Counted from the stretch's first letter, positions 18,601 through 26,646 are shown. The stretch is 64,000 bases of DNA from Bacillus pseudomycoides DSM 12442 (GCF_000161455.1 NZ_CM000745.1:4655670-4719669); one strand, 5' to 3'. Numbers and translations are program-made. The notes: generated from the letters alone by a model not told the origin.

Positions 18601-18802
18601 ACGCCCAATTCTAATGACTGCAATCGCAACAATTGGTGCCCTTATCCCGCTTGCACTAGGATTCGAAGGAAGTGGATTAATTTCTAAAGGTCTTGGAGTA
18701 ACGGTAATTGGTGGGTTAACAAGTTCAACATTACTAACACTTCTTATCGTTCCAATTGTTTATGAGGTACTCAGTAAGTTTAAAAAGAAAACAGTAGAAT
18801 AA
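15692..18802 (+). CDS. RND family efflux permease (SwrC/YerP-like)
   Basis: The 1036-residue protein has the RND layout: an N-terminal helix, a large extracytoplasmic loop (about 35-355), six helices, a second helix and loop (about 570-860), and a final helix bundle. The proton-relay region is seen as GRVVDDSIVVIENIYR near residue 420. The first loop contains a Gly/Pro/Ala-rich insert near residues 248-275. Family members export amphipathic compounds; SwrC of B. subtilis confers surfactin resistance and is the closest match I recall. No membrane-fusion protein gene is adjacent, which is usual for Gram-positive RND genes. Two TetR operators precede it. Confidence 0.88.
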   Translation: MNKIINFSLKNKFAVWLLTIIVTIAGIYSGLNMKLETIPDITTPVVTVTTVYPGATPAEVADKVSKPMEEQLQNLNGVNVVSSSSYQNASSIQVEYNFDKNMEKAETEIKEALANVKLPEGVKDPKVSRVNFNAFPVISLSVASKDESLAALTEKVEKNIVPGLKGLDGVASVQIAGQQVDEVQLVFKKDKMQELGLSEDTIKNIIKGSDVSLPLGLYTFKDTEKSVVVDGNITTIKALKEMKIPAVPSAASGQGKPGAGAQAPQMNPAAANGIPTVTLEEIADIKEVGKAESISRTNGKEAIGIQIVKAADANTVDVVNAVKDKVKDFEKKYKDLEIISTFDQGAPIEKSVDTMLSKAIFGAIFAIVIIMLFLRNIRTTLISVVSIPLSLLIAVLVLKQMDITLNMMTLGAMTVAIGRVVDDSIVVIENIYRRMSLSDEKLKGRDLIREATKEMFVPIMSSTIVTIAVFLPLGLVKGMIGEMFLPFALTIVFALLASLLVAVTIVPMLAHSLFKKESTREKQVHHEEKPSKLANGYKRLLGWALNHKIITSSLAVLLLVGSLALVPIIGVSFLPSEEEKMIIATYNPAPGQTLEDVEKITTKAEKHFQDKKDVKTIQFSLGGENPMSPGKTNQAMFFVQYDNDTKNFDKEKEQVIKDLQKMTGKGEWKSQDFGASGGSNEIKLYVYGDSSEDIKPVVKDIQDIMKKNKDLKDVDSSIAKTYAEYTLVADQEKLSKMGLTAAQIGMGLSNQHDRPVLTTIKKDGKDVNVYVEAEKHDYQTIDDLTNRKITTPLGNEVAVKDVMTVKEGETSNTVTHRDGRVYAEVSAKLTSDDVSKASAAVQKEVDKMDLPSGVDVSMGGVTKDIQESFKQLGLAMLAAIAIVYFVLVVTFGGALAPLAILFSLPFTIIGALVALLISGETLSVSAMIGALMLIGIVVTNAIVLIDRVIHKEREGLSTREALLEAGATRLRPILMTAIATIGALIPLALGFEGSGLISKGLGVTVIGGLTSSTLLTLLIVPIVYEVLSKFKKKTVE

Positions 18803-18804
18803 AG

Positions 18805-18838
18805 AAATAGCCTCGCAATATGCGAGGCTATTTTTTAT
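18805..18838. terminator. Terminator between the RND gene and msrAB
   Basis: AAATAGCCTCGCA pairs with TGCGAGGCTATTT around a three-base loop, followed by TTT. It overlaps the end of the convergent msrAB reading frame. Confidence 0.88.
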
Positions 18839-19793
18839 TTCCGAACAAGATTAAAAAATCTCCATAGCCTTCTTTCTCCAATTCCTCTTTCGGAATAAAC
18901 CGAAGCGCCGCTGAATTAATGCAGTAACGAAGACCATTCGGACCTGGCCCATCTGGGAACACATGCCCAAGGTGAGAATCGCCTTCTTTACTTCTTACTT
19001 CCGTACGCGTCATATTGTGACTAACATCCATTTTCTCTTTTACACTAGCGGACATCACTGGTTTTGTAAAACTCGGCCAACCGCATCCACTATCGAATTT
19101 ATCTAAAGAAGTAAATAGTGGTTCACCGGAAACAATGTCTACGTAAATTCCTTCCTCTTTATGATTCCAATATTCGTTTTGGAACGGAGGCTCTGTACCA
19201 TTTTCTTGTGTTACATAAAATTGCATATCTGTTAATCGCTCTTTTAAATGCGCATTATCTTTCGGCCAGTGCTTTTTAATAAACGCATCGCGTCCTGATC
19301 CTTGGCGATATAATTCATAGCGAAATGCATTTTTCTTATGATATCCTTGATGATACTCTTCAGCTGGATAAAATGTAGTAGCAGGGAGTATTTTTGTAGC
19401 AATTGGTTTCGAAAACCAACCGCTCTCAGCAAGTGCCAATTTTGAAGCTTCTGCTTGTTCAAGTTGTTCTTCACTATGATAAAAAATTACAGTTTCATAA
19501 GATTGTCCACGATCATGAAATTGACCTCCAATATCTGTTGGATCAATTTGCCTCCAATAAATGTCTAATAATTTTTCATATGGCATTTTATTTGCATCGA
19601 ATGTAATTTGTACCGCTTCATAATGCCCTGTTGTTTCAGAACAAACTTCTTTATAAGTCGGGTTCTCTTTATACCCACCCGTATAACCTGAAATAACCTG
19701 TATAATACCTTCCATCTCTTCAAATGGTGAAACCATACACCAGAAACACCCTCCTGCAAACGTTGCAATTTCTACCTTTTCATTTATAGCCAT
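18828..19793 (-). CDS. msrAB: Bifunctional methionine sulfoxide reductase MsrAB
   Basis: The 321-residue fusion reduces both stereoisomers of methionine sulfoxide. The N-terminal MsrA domain (about 6-160) has the catalytic GGCFWCM motif with Cys16. The C-terminal MsrB domain (about 180-315) has FDSGCGWPSF and the catalytic RYCINSAALRF. The first zinc-binding CxxC usual in many MsrB proteins is replaced by ordinary residues, so this is probably the zinc-free form with a resolving Cys in SGCGWPSF. No signal peptide, so it repairs cytosolic proteins. The start has GGGGTG upstream. It stands alone between terminators. Confidence 0.93.
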   Translation of the reverse strand: MAINEKVEIATFAGGCFWCMVSPFEEMEGIIQVISGYTGGYKENPTYKEVCSETTGHYEAVQITFDANKMPYEKLLDIYWRQIDPTDIGGQFHDRGQSYETVIFYHSEEQLEQAEASKLALAESGWFSKPIATKILPATTFYPAEEYHQGYHKKNAFRYELYRQGSGRDAFIKKHWPKDNAHLKERLTDMQFYVTQENGTEPPFQNEYWNHKEEGIYVDIVSGEPLFTSLDKFDSGCGWPSFTKPVMSASVKEKMDVSHNMTRTEVRSKEGDSHLGHVFPDGPGPNGLRYCINSAALRFIPKEELEKEGYGDFLILFGNKK

Positions 19794-19856
19794 TTATTTC
19801 ACCCCAATTATTTAATTCTTCTTACAGTATGGCATAAGAAGTTAGAAGTTATAAAA

Positions 19857-19886
19857 GAAAAAGCACCGGCGTCCGATGCTTTTTTT
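19857..19886 (-). terminator. Terminator after the AI-2E family gene
   Basis: AAAGCACCGG pairs with CCGATGCTTT with one mismatch. The A-run on the plus strand gives the U-tract on the minus strand. Confidence 0.65.
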
Positions 19887-19889
19887 ACT

Positions 19890-20924
19890 CTATTTTTTAG
19901 CAGAATCTTTTTCTATCTCATCGCTCGTCACATCTAACACATCTAATAGGAACACAAAAATTGGTATACCAATAATAAGCCCCCACACACCTAAAAAGTG
20001 TTCAGAGAAAGTTAATACCATAAATGTATAAAAAATCGGTAAATTCGTTTTTTGTGACATGAATTTTGGATTTAACACATAACTTTCAAGTGCATGAATA
20101 ACAGCAACAATTATTAAAATATAAACTACATACGTAATGCTACCAATATTATAAGCAATCATACAAAGCGGAACGAGCGAAATGATTACACCAGCTACTG
20201 GAATTAAGCCGAGTAAAAAGATCATTAACGCTAAACCAAGCAATTGTGGGAATCCTAAAATCCATAGCGCAATAACAGATAAAACGCAATTAACAATAGC
20301 AATTAAAAACTGCGCTTCAATTACTTTTCCAAAAGAACGTGCGAATTTCTTTCCGAAATATTCAATTTCATTATAAAAAACGGCAAGTCTGCTCTCTTTA
20401 AATTTCGCGGTAAAAGCGACAATACGTGCCTTCTCAAGTAAGAAGAATAAACTTAAAATAAGAGAAAGGAAAAATTGCAGCCCAAACTTCCCAACATTGG
20501 CGATGGATTTATAAAGAATGTCCACACCTTGCCCAATATATTTGGAAAGCTCCATATGGTTAATGGCATTAATTGCTGCCTTTATAATTTCATTATCTGG
20601 TGGATTTTTAAAGAATACATTAAACTGGTAGATTAATTGTGAGATTTGCACCGTTAGTACTGGCAGATACTTAACTAACGTAACAGTGATTCCACCAACT
20701 AACATCACATATAATAACGATATAATAATTTTTCGATTAATCGGCATAAAATGATCGAGTTTTCGAGAAATAAACTTTTGGAATCGATCCATTAAATACG
20801 TAAGAATGAACGTAATTAAAATTAAATTAAACATACTTTGTAGCCCATATAATATAAGAGCCAACAAGAGCAGTACAAGTAATCTTTGGAATCCTTTGCT
20901 TTGAAACAGGCTTTTCATTTGCAT
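19890..20924 (-). CDS. AI-2E family (UPF0118) membrane protein
   Basis: The 344-residue protein has paired hydrophobic helices at the N-terminus, an amphipathic middle region (about 90-150), and a C-terminal helix bundle with the family hallmark LLGLIPVAGVIISLVPL near residue 240. AI-2E family members are general permeases; some export autoinducer-2, others act as ion antiporters, so the substrate is open. The ribosome site GGAGAG is 14 bases before the ATG, slightly distant. A bcr1-like remnant begins directly upstream. Confidence 0.82.
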   Translation of the reverse strand: MQMKSLFQSKGFQRLLVLLLLALILYGLQSMFNLILITFILTYLMDRFQKFISRKLDHFMPINRKIIISLLYVMLVGGITVTLVKYLPVLTVQISQLIYQFNVFFKNPPDNEIIKAAINAINHMELSKYIGQGVDILYKSIANVGKFGLQFFLSLILSLFFLLEKARIVAFTAKFKESRLAVFYNEIEYFGKKFARSFGKVIEAQFLIAIVNCVLSVIALWILGFPQLLGLALMIFLLGLIPVAGVIISLVPLCMIAYNIGSITYVVYILIIVAVIHALESYVLNPKFMSQKTNLPIFYTFMVLTFSEHFLGVWGLIIGIPIFVFLLDVLDVTSDEIEKDSAKK

Positions 20925-20950
20925 AATCGACGAGTGATCTCTCCTGTCCT

Positions 20951-21060
20951 ATAAAGTGAGACTTTAATAAGTGGGATTTTCTTTATCTCCCCCACAAATC
21001 GAGTGCTTATGGACTCTCCTACCTATCTTCTTTGCTTTCGCTAGATTTAAGAACAAGATA
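20951..21060 (-). repeat. bcr1-like repeat, 5'-truncated or diverged, reversed
   Basis: Read on the minus strand, the right end AAAGTCTCACTTTAT matches copy 1's AAAGTTTCACTTTAT, and a preceding AG-rich segment resembles the interior of copies 1 and 2. The TTTATCCCGC left end is not found within the expected ~155 bases, so this copy is diverged or cut. It occupies part of the gene-free stretch 20925-21259; the rest is AT-rich promoter-like DNA and a terminator. Confidence 0.5.
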
Positions 21061-21188
21061 CATTAGCTACTTTCTATTTTACAATACAATAGTCCTTTTC
21101 AGAACGTATTATCCAAAGTATTAATGAAGATTTAAGGAAAATCTCATTTATTTTTATATAAAATAGGTCTTACCACTACTGTAACACA

Positions 21189-21235
21189 AAAAGCAAGCTA
21201 TCAGTAGAAATCTGTCCTACGAATAGCTTGCTTTT
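21189..21235 (-). terminator. Terminator of the lrgAB operon
   Basis: Thirteen-base arms AAAAGCAAGCTAT / ATAGCTTGCTTTT lie just downstream of lrgB, with an A-rich plus-strand flank giving a U-tract. Confidence 0.8.
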
Positions 21236-21259
21236 ATATTTTTCACAAAACATATTCTG

Positions 21260-21958
21260 TTAGCCGATAAATGGCATAAACATCGGAATAACAACTACCG
21301 TTACAACCCCAACGACCGTTACTGCAATACTTGCCATTGCTGCTTCTACTTCGCCCATTTCAATCCCAACCGCAACGCCAAGTGCATGTCCCGCAGTTCC
21401 TAGCGCTAATCCTTTCGCAATTGGATTTTTCACTTTAAATGTTTTTAAGAATAAAGCACCAAGTGCGTATACAATAACTGCGTTAAAGATAACTGCAAAA
21501 GATGTAATTGCTGGAATACCACCGATACTTTCAGATATTGGTAGTGCAATTGCTGTTGTTGCTGCCTGTGGTAGCATAGAGTTCATTACAGATGTATCTA
21601 AACCAATTGCTTTTGCGACAATGAACACGACAATCACCGAACAAACAGATCCAACAACGATAGCGGATAAAATTTGCCACCAATATTTTTTTAGCTTATC
21701 AACTTGTTTGTATAACGGAATTGCAAAGGCAATTGTTGCTGGCTCTAAGAAGAAACTAATCATTTTACCGCCAGTATTATATTCTTCAAATGTAAAATTT
21801 CCAACCTTTAAAAAGACAATACCAAGTACCATTGCTACAAACAGTGGTGTAAATAAGAAGAATCCTTTTGAATGTTTAAATAAGAATGTTCCGATCCCGT
21901 ATGCGATTAATGAAACGACGATTCCGAAGTATGGAGTCATTGTGCTTGCCATGTTCAT
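21260..21958 (-). CDS. lrgB: LrgB/CidB family membrane protein (PftB-like)
   Basis: The 232-residue protein has about seven membrane helices and the LrgB family motifs PQAATTAIALPISESIGG near residue 131 and GTAGHALGVAVGIEMGEVEAAMASI near 188. LrgB works with LrgA. The pair was first described as antiholin-like, and in B. subtilis and S. mutans is a pyruvate facilitator. It follows lrgA after 29 bases in one transcript. The LytSR sensor genes directly upstream fit induction by extracellular pyruvate. Confidence 0.92.
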   Translation of the reverse strand: MNMASTMTPYFGIVVSLIAYGIGTFLFKHSKGFFLFTPLFVAMVLGIVFLKVGNFTFEEYNTGGKMISFFLEPATIAFAIPLYKQVDKLKKYWWQILSAIVVGSVCSVIVVFIVAKAIGLDTSVMNSMLPQAATTAIALPISESIGGIPAITSFAVIFNAVIVYALGALFLKTFKVKNPIAKGLALGTAGHALGVAVGIEMGEVEAAMASIAVTVVGVVTVVVIPMFMPFIG

Positions 21959-21987
21959 TACCTCCTAACCATATATGGTCTGATATA

Positions 21988-22419
21988 TTACACAACTTTT
22001 CCGTGTTTGCGTCCTTTATTTACAACATCTAATTGTTTTGTATCAGTTGTTTCTTTTTCATCTTTACCTAGAATAAATTGTGCAAATAAACCTGTTACTG
22101 CTAGTAAAATAATTGTTGCGACAACAATTACAGTTATGATTTGTACAAAGTATTGCCCCATTACCCCAAGAGAGTTAATAACGGAAATACCAGATGGTAC
22201 GAAAAGAAATCCAATAATACCTGTTAACGCCGTTCCAAGTGATTCAACCTGCTCCAACTTAATAACCTTTAAACATAATAGACTAAACAAAATGACTAAT
22301 CCGATTACTGATGAAGGCATTGGAATTGGTAAGTGCGTTGCAATAATATGAGAAACCAACATGATAGCTGAAAAAACAAATGCTTGTGATAAGAAACTGT
22401 ATACTTTTTTTGTACTCAC
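21988..22419 (-). CDS. lrgA: LrgA/CidA family holin-like protein (PftA-like)
   Basis: I place the start at the GTG at 22419, with AGAGGTGG five bases upstream; this gives 143 residues, the usual length. The longer reading frame would start in the control region. The protein has four hydrophobic helices and the family motif HLPIPMPSSVIGLVILF near residue 31. The C-terminus is charged and cytosolic. It pairs with LrgB in a membrane complex that moves pyruvate and affects autolysis. A palindrome that matches a CcpA cre in most positions lies about 45 bases upstream. Confidence 0.92.
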   Translation of the reverse strand: MSTKKVYSFLSQAFVFSAIMLVSHIIATHLPIPMPSSVIGLVILFSLLCLKVIKLEQVESLGTALTGIIGFLFVPSGISVINSLGVMGQYFVQIITVIVVATIILLAVTGLFAQFILGKDEKETTDTKQLDVVNKGRKHGKVV

Positions 22420-22460
22420 TTTGGCCACCTCTTTCGATTTGGTACCTTCATTGTATATGA

Positions 22461-22487
22461 TGTAAACGATTAAGTAAGCGTTTACAT
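22461..22487 (-). promoter_or_regulatory. cre-like CcpA operator upstream of lrgAB
   Basis: TGTAAACG and CGTTTACA form perfect 8-base arms 10 bases apart. Read on the minus strand, ATGTAAACGCTTACTT fits the cre consensus WTGNNARCGNWWWCAW with one mismatch. Control by carbon catabolite state fits a pyruvate transporter. Confidence 0.6.
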
Positions 22488-22540
22488 ATCGGGACGTCAA
22501 ATATACGGAATCAGTTACAAAAATAACGGGATGAAATGCA

Positions 22541-22571
22541 AAAGCTGCTTCTTAAATACGAAGCAGCTTTT
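22541..22571 (-). terminator. Hairpin at the end of lytR
   Basis: AAAGCTGCTTC pairs with GAAGCAGCTTT across the lytR stop codon. The U-tract is short, so lytSR may still read through into lrgAB. Confidence 0.55.
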
Positions 22572-23292
22572 TAAGTTCCTTTGCATATGTACGACTTACA
22601 GGTACCTTAGATCCCTCTTTCATAATTAAATTATAAGTAGAGTTAAACCAGGGCTGTATTTCCGAAATATAGTTGATATTCGTAAGAAAACTACGGTGAA
22701 CGCGCATAAAGCTCGTTTGCGGCAGCTTCTTTTCTAAAATAACAAGCGTATCATGGGTTACGTATGTTTCCCGAATCGTCTTTACAGTTACTTTCCCGTC
22801 CACAAGTCCCACATAAACAATATCTTCAATATTCACGAGCACAATGGATTCTTCTATTGGCAATGCAAGCTTATGCATCTCCGCAGCTACATCTTTAGCT
22901 CTTACATCTTGGTTTTTCTCTGTTTCAGTTTGCTTTCGTTTCTTATATTTTTTCAGTGTCTGTGCAATTCGCTCTTCATCAAACGGCTTTAAAATATAAT
23001 CTAATGCATCCACCTCAAATGCTTGCAGCGCATATTGATCGTAAGCTGTTGCAAAAACAATGGACGGTGGGTTCTTCATTTTCTTTAATATATTCGCAAT
23101 CTCAAATCCATTATCATCTGAAAGCTGAATATCTAAAAAGACAAGATCCGGCTTATTCCCCATTAGCTTTTCTAATGCATCTTCCACGCAATCAGCTTCT
23201 TCAATTACATCCACTTCTTTCGTACGCTGCAATAAATATTTCAATTCATCCCGTGCTAACATCTCATCGTCAACTACTAATACCTTTAACAC
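22552..23292 (-). CDS. lytR: LytTR-family response regulator LytR (LytT)
   Basis: The 246-residue regulator has an N-terminal receiver domain (1-118) with the acidic pair DD at 8-9, the phosphoacceptor Asp in VFLDIQ near 55 and the conserved Lys of KPF near 102. The C-terminal LytTR DNA-binding domain (about 140-246) has the MRVHRSFLTNINYI signature. The start overlaps the 3' end of lytS by 23 bases, so translation is coupled. It should activate the lrgAB genes just downstream when LytS senses pyruvate. Confidence 0.93.
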   Translation of the reverse strand: MLKVLVVDDEMLARDELKYLLQRTKEVDVIEEADCVEDALEKLMGNKPDLVFLDIQLSDDNGFEIANILKKMKNPPSIVFATAYDQYALQAFEVDALDYILKPFDEERIAQTLKKYKKRKQTETEKNQDVRAKDVAAEMHKLALPIEESIVLVNIEDIVYVGLVDGKVTVKTIRETYVTHDTLVILEKKLPQTSFMRVHRSFLTNINYISEIQPWFNSTYNLIMKEGSKVPVSRTYAKELKKLLRI

Positions 23293-25042
23293 CGCTTTCT
23301 TCCTCCCCTATGTTTTGAATCGGAATTGTAAATAAAATTTCTGTCCCTTTTTCTAATTCACTCTCGATATGAAGTGTTGTATCTTTCCCAAACAGTCCTA
23401 TTAACCGTTGATTAATATTATATAGTGCCGTTCCTGTTCCTTTTTCCGATGGAACGACTGCCCCTCCTAATTGCTCTAAGCGCCCTTGTTCAATTCCCTG
23501 ACCATTATCTTTCACTTTAAAATGAACCATATCTCCCTGCGCGTGTGCATAAATTTCTACCTGACAAATTGGTTGTTTTTTCGGAAAGGCATGACGAAGT
23601 GCATTTTCCACTAACAATTGCAGTACAAATGGTGGGAGTAAAATTGTCTGTAATCCTTCTTCTATATATGTTTTCACCTCATATTTATTCGGGAACCTTG
23701 CTTGTTCTAATGATAAATATGCATGTACATGATTCAGTTCTTGCTCTAATGGAATAAGTAACTGGCGTGCTCCCTGTAGATTACACCGAAAATAAACACT
23801 AAGTTGCAATAAGAGCTTTCTTGCCTTTTCTACATCTGTACGGCATAAAGCTGATACTGTATTAATCGCATTGAATAAAAAATGCGGATTAATTTGTGCT
23901 TGTAATGCTTTTATCTCTGCATCTTGAAGTAGTTTACTTTGTAATTCTGCCTCTCCTAACTCAAGCTGTGTTGAGAAAATCTTCGCTAACCCTTCTGCTA
24001 ATTCTTCTTCCACACGGCTTAATTGGTTCGGATTTTTAAAATAAAGCTTTAATGTTCCAATTGTATTGCCATGCGAAGTTAACGGAATAACGATTGCTGC
24101 CTGCAAAGGACATTCTTCATGTTGACAGTTAATAATCTCTCGTGATTTCGCTTTCATTATTTTCCCTGTTTTTAATACTTCTTTTGATAATCCTGTAATT
24201 AAACTATGAGAAGGGATATGGTGATCAGACGCTAATCCAACGTGCGCCAATATTTTTTCTGTATCTGTTAAAGATACCGCATCTGTCCCTGTAAAACGAT
24301 GGATAATTTGTGCCACATGTTTACAAGATTCCTCCGTTAAGCCTTGGCGAAAATAAGGCAATGTCTTATCAGCAATCCGAAGTACTTTATGAGTTTGTAA
24401 AGCCTTGGCATTTTCTTCTTGGCGTAAAATAGCTTGTACCATAGACAATAAAATAAAACTCCCGAAACTATTCACAAGAATCATCGGTATTGCGATTTTT
24501 TTTACAACGTCAAATCCATCTTCTACAATAGATAAGATCATAATCATTTCCAAAGATACAATAAAAACACTTAAAACAGCTGAGAATTTAGGTGTAATCA
24601 CACGGTTGTGCTTTTGAAAAACACGGCCAATATAACCGGTAATAATTCCTGCTAAAATAGATGAAATCGCACAACTAAGGGCTGTTGTTCCCCCAAGCAT
24701 ATAACGATGAATGCCAGCAATAAATCCAACGCCAATCCCGACAATCGGTCCACCTAGTAAACCACTAATTCCAACTCCCATAATACGTGTATTGGCAATC
24801 GTACTCGATGAAGAGACACCTTGCAGCCAATTTTCATTCATAATGGTATTCCCTGCAATTTCAATTCCTGTGTAATTGCTTATAATTGTAAATAACGAAA
24901 AAATACAAATAAGCATGAGCTTATCTTTATATCCATCTTGTTTATGAAGAAGGCGCCTAAATGTTTTAATATGCGAAAGTAAAAAACCTAATATAACAAT
25001 TAATCCAACTCGTTCAATCATCATAAGCACTAAATCTAGCAT
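23270..25042 (-). CDS. lytS: Sensor histidine kinase LytS
   Basis: The 590-residue kinase has an N-terminal 5TMR-LYT region of about six helices (1-200), a GAF-like domain (about 215-365), a dimerisation/phosphoacceptor region with QINPHFLFNAINTVS (His near residue 390) and a C-terminal HATPase with DNGQGI and GTGTALYNI. This is the LytS class, which in Bacillus responds to external pyruvate. It forms an overlapping operon with lytR. Downstream lrgAB has its own control region, so the two units are probably separate transcripts. Confidence 0.93.
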   Translation of the reverse strand: MLDLVLMMIERVGLIVILGFLLSHIKTFRRLLHKQDGYKDKLMLICIFSLFTIISNYTGIEIAGNTIMNENWLQGVSSSSTIANTRIMGVGISGLLGGPIVGIGVGFIAGIHRYMLGGTTALSCAISSILAGIITGYIGRVFQKHNRVITPKFSAVLSVFIVSLEMIMILSIVEDGFDVVKKIAIPMILVNSFGSFILLSMVQAILRQEENAKALQTHKVLRIADKTLPYFRQGLTEESCKHVAQIIHRFTGTDAVSLTDTEKILAHVGLASDHHIPSHSLITGLSKEVLKTGKIMKAKSREIINCQHEECPLQAAIVIPLTSHGNTIGTLKLYFKNPNQLSRVEEELAEGLAKIFSTQLELGEAELQSKLLQDAEIKALQAQINPHFLFNAINTVSALCRTDVEKARKLLLQLSVYFRCNLQGARQLLIPLEQELNHVHAYLSLEQARFPNKYEVKTYIEEGLQTILLPPFVLQLLVENALRHAFPKKQPICQVEIYAHAQGDMVHFKVKDNGQGIEQGRLEQLGGAVVPSEKGTGTALYNINQRLIGLFGKDTTLHIESELEKGTEILFTIPIQNIGEEESGVKGISS

Positions 25043-25068
25043 CTGTGATTCATCCTTTATTTGTTTAA

Positions 25069-25272
25069 TTAGTTTTATTATCGAAAAATAGTGAAGGTAT
25101 CGTCAAGAAGAATGATATGTATCTCGCAGGATTTGGCCCTGTTATTATCGGTTTAATTGCTACAGGTGGTAATTTATTCGGAGCTCTATCACTTATTTTC
25201 ATTATCTATCCAATTGGATTAATTACAATGCTAGTGTGTGTACCGGAAACGAAAGGAAAAGTACTAGATTAA
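25069..25272 (+). pseudogene. C-terminal remnant of an MFS transporter
   Basis: An open stretch of about 67 codons without an N-terminus encodes NDMYLAGFGPVIIGLIATGG, then two hydrophobic helices and the ending VPETKGKVLD. A PETKG motif close to the stop is typical of the last helix end of sugar/metabolite MFS transporters. About 350 residues of a normal MFS protein are absent upstream, where lytS now starts in the opposite direction. It ends before a strong terminator that may have been its own. Parent substrate unknown. Confidence 0.7.
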
Positions 25273-25281
25273 ACTTAATCA

Positions 25282-25319
25282 AAAAGCATTGAAATTCTAC
25301 ATTTCAATGCTTTTGTTTT
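25282..25319. terminator. Bidirectional terminator between the MFS remnant and nos
   Basis: Perfect 14-base arms AAAAGCATTGAAAT / ATTTCAATGCTTTT with a five-base loop, then a T-run. Confidence 0.92.
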
Positions 25320-26389
25320 TATTTATGAAAGAAATTTGGAGTCAGAATATCATTCGGATAAGGTTTATGATAGATGTGGGTAGTAGCTGGCGATAATGGT
25401 GGAATGAGCCATACCCAATTTCCCGTCACGACACGGCCACAAGCCGCCTCTTGCTTTTCAAATTGTCCAAACTGCTGTGCTGCTGTATGATGATCTACAA
25501 TACTTACTCCTTGCTTTTTGAAAGAATGCAAAACAGCTACATTTAATTCAACTAACGCCTTATCTTTCCATAATGTACTGTTTCTCGAAGTATCCAAATT
25601 CATTATTTCTGCAACAGCTGGAAGTAAATTATAACGATCATGATCTGCCAAATTACGAGCCCCAATTTCTGTTTCCATATACCAACCATTAAAAGGAGCA
25701 GCTGTATAAGAAATGCCACCAATCTCTAGACGCATATCTGAAATCATTGGTACCCCATACCATTTTGCACCTAAGGATACAAATGGATATTCTGGGTGCT
25801 CAATCTCAACCTCTTTTACCTCTTCTTTCGGAATTTCCCTATATACAGGTTCTCGTCCATCAACAGAAAATACGAGTGGCAATACATCAAAATTCGTACC
25901 TTCTCCATTCCAGCCAAGTTTCTGACAAAACGCTGTAAATGGAATCGAATGAGAATCACCTATCACTTCCATTTCTGTTTCAAATCCCGCATAACGAATC
26001 AACTGATGGTTATAAATTCGAATGTTATTTTGTTCACCGTTATACTGCTTAAAAATTGTAATTGTCGGTTTAATTTTTCCGTTATTCGTTGCATATCGAA
26101 TATGATGAATAAGTGCATTATATACCCCTTCCTCATCATTCACTTCACGAGCATCTAATATATGCATTTTATTCCAAAATAATCTTCCAATACATCGGTT
26201 ACTATTTCTCCAAGCCATACGTGCACCATGAACAAGTTCCTCAAAGGTGTGTTCATATGTTCCTGTCCGCTCTATTTCCAACACAATTTGGCTGAGACGC
26301 TCTTCTATTTGCTGCTCTCTAGCAAGCTCTTGATAACAAATTGTAATAAACTTCCTTGCTTCATCTATTAATTCTTTCATTTTATCCAT
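25319..26389 (-). CDS. nos: Nitric oxide synthase oxygenase
   Basis: I choose ATG 26389, preceded by AAGGAGA, giving 356 residues, the usual length of Bacillus NOS. The protein is the oxygenase domain only, without the reductase of animal enzymes. The heme-ligating Cys is seen in RNSNRCIGRLFW (Cys66), and the substrate-site stretch FNGWYMETEIGARN with its conserved Glu is present. It makes NO from L-arginine using reduction from cellular flavodoxin systems. In Bacillus this NO protects against oxidative stress and antibiotics. A broken superoxide dismutase fragment lies just upstream on the other strand. Confidence 0.95.
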   Translation of the reverse strand: MDKMKELIDEARKFITICYQELAREQQIEERLSQIVLEIERTGTYEHTFEELVHGARMAWRNSNRCIGRLFWNKMHILDAREVNDEEGVYNALIHHIRYATNNGKIKPTITIFKQYNGEQNNIRIYNHQLIRYAGFETEMEVIGDSHSIPFTAFCQKLGWNGEGTNFDVLPLVFSVDGREPVYREIPKEEVKEVEIEHPEYPFVSLGAKWYGVPMISDMRLEIGGISYTAAPFNGWYMETEIGARNLADHDRYNLLPAVAEIMNLDTSRNSTLWKDKALVELNVAVLHSFKKQGVSIVDHHTAAQQFGQFEKQEAACGRVVTGNWVWLIPPLSPATTHIYHKPYPNDILTPNFFHK

Positions 26390-26460
26390 AAACAATCTCC
26401 TTCTACTTTAACAAGACACTATTACTTTACAGTATAAGCAAAAAAGAGTGTAGTAACAAA

Positions 26461-26646
26461 CCCAATCAAGATACACCCTTGCAAGAAGGAAAAATCCCAT
26501 TGCTCGTAATTGATGTATGGGAACATGCTTATTATTTGCAGTATCAAAACCACCGTCCAGAATTTATTACAAATTAGTGGCATACTGTTAACTGGGATCA
26601 AGTAAATGAAAAATATTTACAAGCAATTAAATCACAAGAATACTAA
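26461..26646 (+). pseudogene. C-terminal remnant of a Mn/Fe superoxide dismutase
   Basis: Reading one frame from 26461 gives PNQDTPLQEGKIPLLVIDVW, then EHAYYLQYQNHRPEFITN, an in-frame TAG at 26575-26577, then WHTVNWDQVNEKYLQAIK and a stop at 26644. DVWEHAYY is the metal-ligand signature (Asp and His) of Mn/Fe-SOD, and the order matches the last third of such enzymes. About 140 N-terminal residues are missing and no start is present. The gene is therefore dead twice over. The rest of the 26390-26740 gap holds only the nos promoter region and a terminator-like hairpin. Confidence 0.82.
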
